DNA from: an uncultured Archangium sp.
GTDB taxonomy: Bacteria > Myxococcota > Myxococcia > Myxococcales > Myxococcaceae
Length of the DNA stretch: 7,553 nt
Direction of reading: 5' to 3'
Assembly (NCBI GenBank): GCA_937875615.1
Contig: CALNBU010000821.1
Coordinates: forward strand, 1-7,553
Shown here: positions 5,482 to 7,553 of the stretch, piece after piece
How the letters are laid out: every line of letters begins with the position of its first letter
Position numbering within the stretch: the stretch's first letter is position 1
Notes under the pieces: generated by a model
Told to the model about the DNA's origin: nothing
Databases searched by the model: none
The model's input: only the letters and a program-made list of their open reading frames with translations
Position numbers and translations under genes: made by a program

Positions 5482-6216
5482 TCAACCAGGCAGCAGCTCG
5501 CGCAGGTACAGCGGCAGCATGTCCCGCCAGGTCATCCAGTCGTGCGGCGTCTGCTTGCCCCACGAGACGACCCGGTTGGGGACGCCCTTGCTGCCCAGCA
5601 CCCGGGCCAGGTTCCACGACTCGCTGATGTCTTCGGCGCGCCCCTCGCCCGAGGGAATGAGCACGTAGCGGGTGCGCAGCTTGTCGAGGTGGGGCCCGGC
5701 CAGGGTGGGCACGAAGTGCAACGGCGAGCTGACGAAGAAGTCGTCGCCGAAGCGGTCCGCCGACATGAACCGGCGGAGGTCGTAGGTGCCCGACATGCAG
5801 ATGGCCTTGCTGAAGACGTCGGGAAAGCGGCAGAGGACGGCCGCGGCGTGGAAGGCCCCGATGCTGGCGCCGGCCGAGAAGACCTCGAGGTGCTCGTCGT
5901 TGCAGTCCTTGCGGATGGCCGGCACCACCTCGTGGCGCACGTACTGGTGGAACTGGTTGAGCAGCCACTGGCGGTGGCCGGGGCTGCCCTCCTTCTGCAC
6001 CATGGCCTGCCCGGCGACGGAGTCGACGGAGTAGATTTTCACCTTCCCGGCGTCGATGAGCGGCGCGAGCACCTTCATCATCAGGAAGCGCTCCACCTCC
6101 TCTGCGTCGCCGCCGGCGGTGGGGAACAACAACACCGGCTGGCCGTAGGTGCCCCAGCGCACCAACGTCGCCTCGCGCTTCATGCGCTGCGAGTACCAAC
6201 GGGCCGAGGTCTTCAC
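5482..6216 (-). CDS. Small alpha/beta-hydrolase (esterase-like, COG4947-type)
   Basis: A 244-residue soluble serine hydrolase with no signal peptide. The nucleophile elbow is GASIG (116-120) with Ser118; His225 in TPHDW near the C-terminus is the likely catalytic histidine. An acid in PSGEGRAED (188-196) may complete the triad. LLFPTAGGD (29-37) resembles the oxyanion-hole loop after strand 3 of such enzymes. The family is annotated as putative esterases; the true substrate is unknown. The start is GTG 6216, because GGAG lies five bases upstream and it gives a GTGA overlap with the stop of the upstream ATP-grasp gene, a sign of translational coupling. A longer start (GTG 6234) would overlap the neighbour by 22 bases. 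In a ligase operon it could release or transfer an ester or amide product, but this is inference. Confidence 0.85.
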   Translation of the reverse strand: MKTSARWYSQRMKREATLVRWGTYGQPVLLFPTAGGDAEEVERFLMMKVLAPLIDAGKVKIYSVDSVAGQAMVQKEGSPGHRQWLLNQFHQYVRHEVVPAIRKDCNDEHLEVFSAGASIGAFHAAAVLCRFPDVFSKAICMSGTYDLRRFMSADRFGDDFFVSSPLHFVPTLAGPHLDKLRTRYVLIPSGEGRAEDISESWNLARVLGSKGVPNRVVSWGKQTPHDWMTWRDMLPLYLRELLPG

Positions 6217-7457
6217 TTCTGCTCCGCCCGCCACTGCTGGATGCGCCGGAAGAAGAGCTCGGTGAAGGGCTCGACCTCGTGCGCGGGGAAGAGCGCTGTC
6301 ACCTTCTGGCGCACGGCGTCTTTGGCCTCCTCGGTGCCGAAGAACTCCCAGGCCACCTCGTCGAGGTGCCCCAGGTGCTGGTGGTTGAACTCCTCGAAGG
6401 CCTCGGCCTGGAGGAGGGTGCGCGAGAGCTTCCCGTAGGCCTTGAGCTTGTCGGCCCAGGGCTGCTCGGTGGCGGCCAGCTCATAGAAGGGCTGCCAGTC
6501 GAAGGCCTTGCGCATCGGCCGCCGGGTGGCGGCGGTGAAGATGGCCCACCGGAGGTAGGCCTTCACCAGCCAGGGGAAGTGGTAGTGGAGGCTGGTGACC
6601 TGCGAGTCGGGGCAGGGGTTGGCGAAGTCGATGGGGTGCCACACGCCGGTGTTGGTGTTGCGCAGCGACTCGCAGGAGTTGAAGTCCCACCCGAAGAAGG
6701 CGTTGATGGTCAGGGTGGTGTCTTCCAGCACCTGCCGGTCCTCCGCCGAGAGGAAGTCGGCCTCCTTCTTCATGGTGTAGCGGTCGTGCAGCGGCGCGTC
6801 GGGGTCGTAGAAGACGCTGCGCGTCTGCGGGCCGAAGCCGATGGTGCGCACGAAGCGGTCGTAGGGGTCGACGGCCTTCTGGAGGTGCATCACCATGGTG
6901 CCCGACTCGTCGTAGGCCTTCTTGAGCGCCGCTTCGTCCTTGATGCGGGTGACGCCCTTCCAGCCGCCGCCGTCGTAGGGCTTCATGAACAGCGGGTAGC
7001 CGATGCTGCGGCCGATGGCCGCGAGGTCGAAGAGCCGCGCGTACTTCGACAGCGTGGGCTTCAGGTCGGGGAGCTGCTCGTAGGACTTGGGCGGCACCAT
7101 CCACGTCTCGGGGATGGGCATCCCCAGGCGCGTCATCGCGGCGTAGCTGGTGTGCTTCTCCATCGACTGCACCGAGAAGGGGTTGTTGAAGACGTACAGG
7201 TCGTTCATCAACACGCCCTTCTTTATCCACTCGCGCGTGGTGTCGTACCAGTGCGTGAGCCGGTCGATGACCACGTCGTACTTCACGGGCTGGGTCAGCG
7301 CGTAGGGCTCGATGGTGACGCGCTCGACGTGGAAGTCGAGGGTGTCGCCCTTGTAGGGGATGCGAAGCGCGAGGCGCTTCATGATGTGCTCGAAGCAGAG
7401 CGGCCAGCAGATGTCCGCGCCGAGCGAGAGACCAATCGAACGAGTCAGGGATGCCAA
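6213..7457 (-). CDS. ATP-grasp family ligase, first gene of the hydrolase/GCS2 operon
   Basis: A 414-residue ATP-grasp protein distinct from the graspetide ligase. An N-terminal pre-grasp region (IGLSLGADICWPLCFE, 8-23) precedes the ATP-binding core: FMKPYDGGGWKGV (157-169) with Lys159 and the Gly-rich loop, then PIDFANPCPDS (275-285), where Asp277 and Asn280 take the place of the usual E-x-N metal site. The C-terminal 120 residues are helical and charged, an extension beyond the minimal fold. The family ligates a carboxylate to an amine or hydroxyl via acyl phosphate; substrates are unknown. The start is taken as TTG 7457, the only common start codon upstream of the conserved IGLSLGAD segment; no good ribosome site is seen. 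It overlaps the hydrolase gene by four bases. The 96 bases upstream contain no gene and no promoter I could recognise, only a weak 5-bp inverted repeat (7495-7513). Confidence 0.83.
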   Translation of the reverse strand: MASLTRSIGLSLGADICWPLCFEHIMKRLALRIPYKGDTLDFHVERVTIEPYALTQPVKYDVVIDRLTHWYDTTREWIKKGVLMNDLYVFNNPFSVQSMEKHTSYAAMTRLGMPIPETWMVPPKSYEQLPDLKPTLSKYARLFDLAAIGRSIGYPLFMKPYDGGGWKGVTRIKDEAALKKAYDESGTMVMHLQKAVDPYDRFVRTIGFGPQTRSVFYDPDAPLHDRYTMKKEADFLSAEDRQVLEDTTLTINAFFGWDFNSCESLRNTNTGVWHPIDFANPCPDSQVTSLHYHFPWLVKAYLRWAIFTAATRRPMRKAFDWQPFYELAATEQPWADKLKAYGKLSRTLLQAEAFEEFNHQHLGHLDEVAWEFFGTEEAKDAVRQKVTALFPAHEVEPFTELFFRRIQQWRAEQK

Positions 7458-7553
7458 GCGGCCTGCGAGGCTAGCTGGCTTTGAGTCTGTGCGGGGAGCG
7501 GTTTCGCGGCTCCGTGGGAGGCGCCCGACGCCGAGAGCCGGCCTTCCGGGGAG

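Noticed and set aside
7495..7513. Inverted repeat GGAGC/GCTCC upstream of the ATP-grasp operon.
   Set aside because: Only five base pairs with a nine-base loop in G+C-rich DNA; expected by chance.

Overview
The window is uniformly G+C-rich, with tightly packed genes, GTG/TTG starts and mostly G/C third codon positions. Together with a plesiocin-type graspetide locus, this suggests a myxobacterium (Myxococcota). That assignment is inference; no rRNA or marker gene is present.

Layout, left to right. Positions 1-632 (minus) hold the 5' part of an ABC-F type ATPase gene that leaves the window on the left and carries an apparent one-base frameshift near 251-257. A 161-bp divergent spacer follows. 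Then comes a plus-strand gene (794-1567) for a signal-anchored, coiled-coil, Gly/Arg-tailed exported protein of unknown function. It converges on, and shares its stop tetranucleotide CTAG with, a minus-strand ATP-grasp ligase gene (1564-2520). Divergent from that ligase, across a short AT-richer spacer, lies a 274-residue repeat protein gene (2590-3414, plus). A strong hairpin separates it from a minus-strand operon of three genes that reads inward from the right edge: an ATP-grasp protein (7457-6213), a small serine hydrolase (6216-5482, 4-base GTGA overlap) and a GCS2-family carboxylate-amine ligase with a C-terminal CBS pair (5410-3464).

The centre of interest is the ligase/repeat-protein pair. 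The repeat protein has a 26-residue basic leader followed by 18 copies of a 10-residue core, TTxAxGEEGG (17 exact TT..EE, one TS..EE). This matches the TTxxxxEE core of group-2 graspetides (plesiocin), in which an ATP-grasp enzyme joins Thr side chains to Glu side chains as esters. Plesiocin carries four such hairpins; this precursor could carry 18, or up to 36 ester cross-links. The array is hierarchical: a 48-bp tandem block at the N-terminal side, then six basic/neutral dyads, with a near-perfect duplication of a four-core block.

The neighbouring operon supplies two more predicted acyl-phosphate-forming ligases and a hydrolase. It may simply be an unrelated conserved trio, or it may tailor the product; the sequence alone does not decide. 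No exporter, dedicated maturation protease or regulator gene is visible in the window. No tRNA, rRNA, CRISPR array or insertion sequence was seen.
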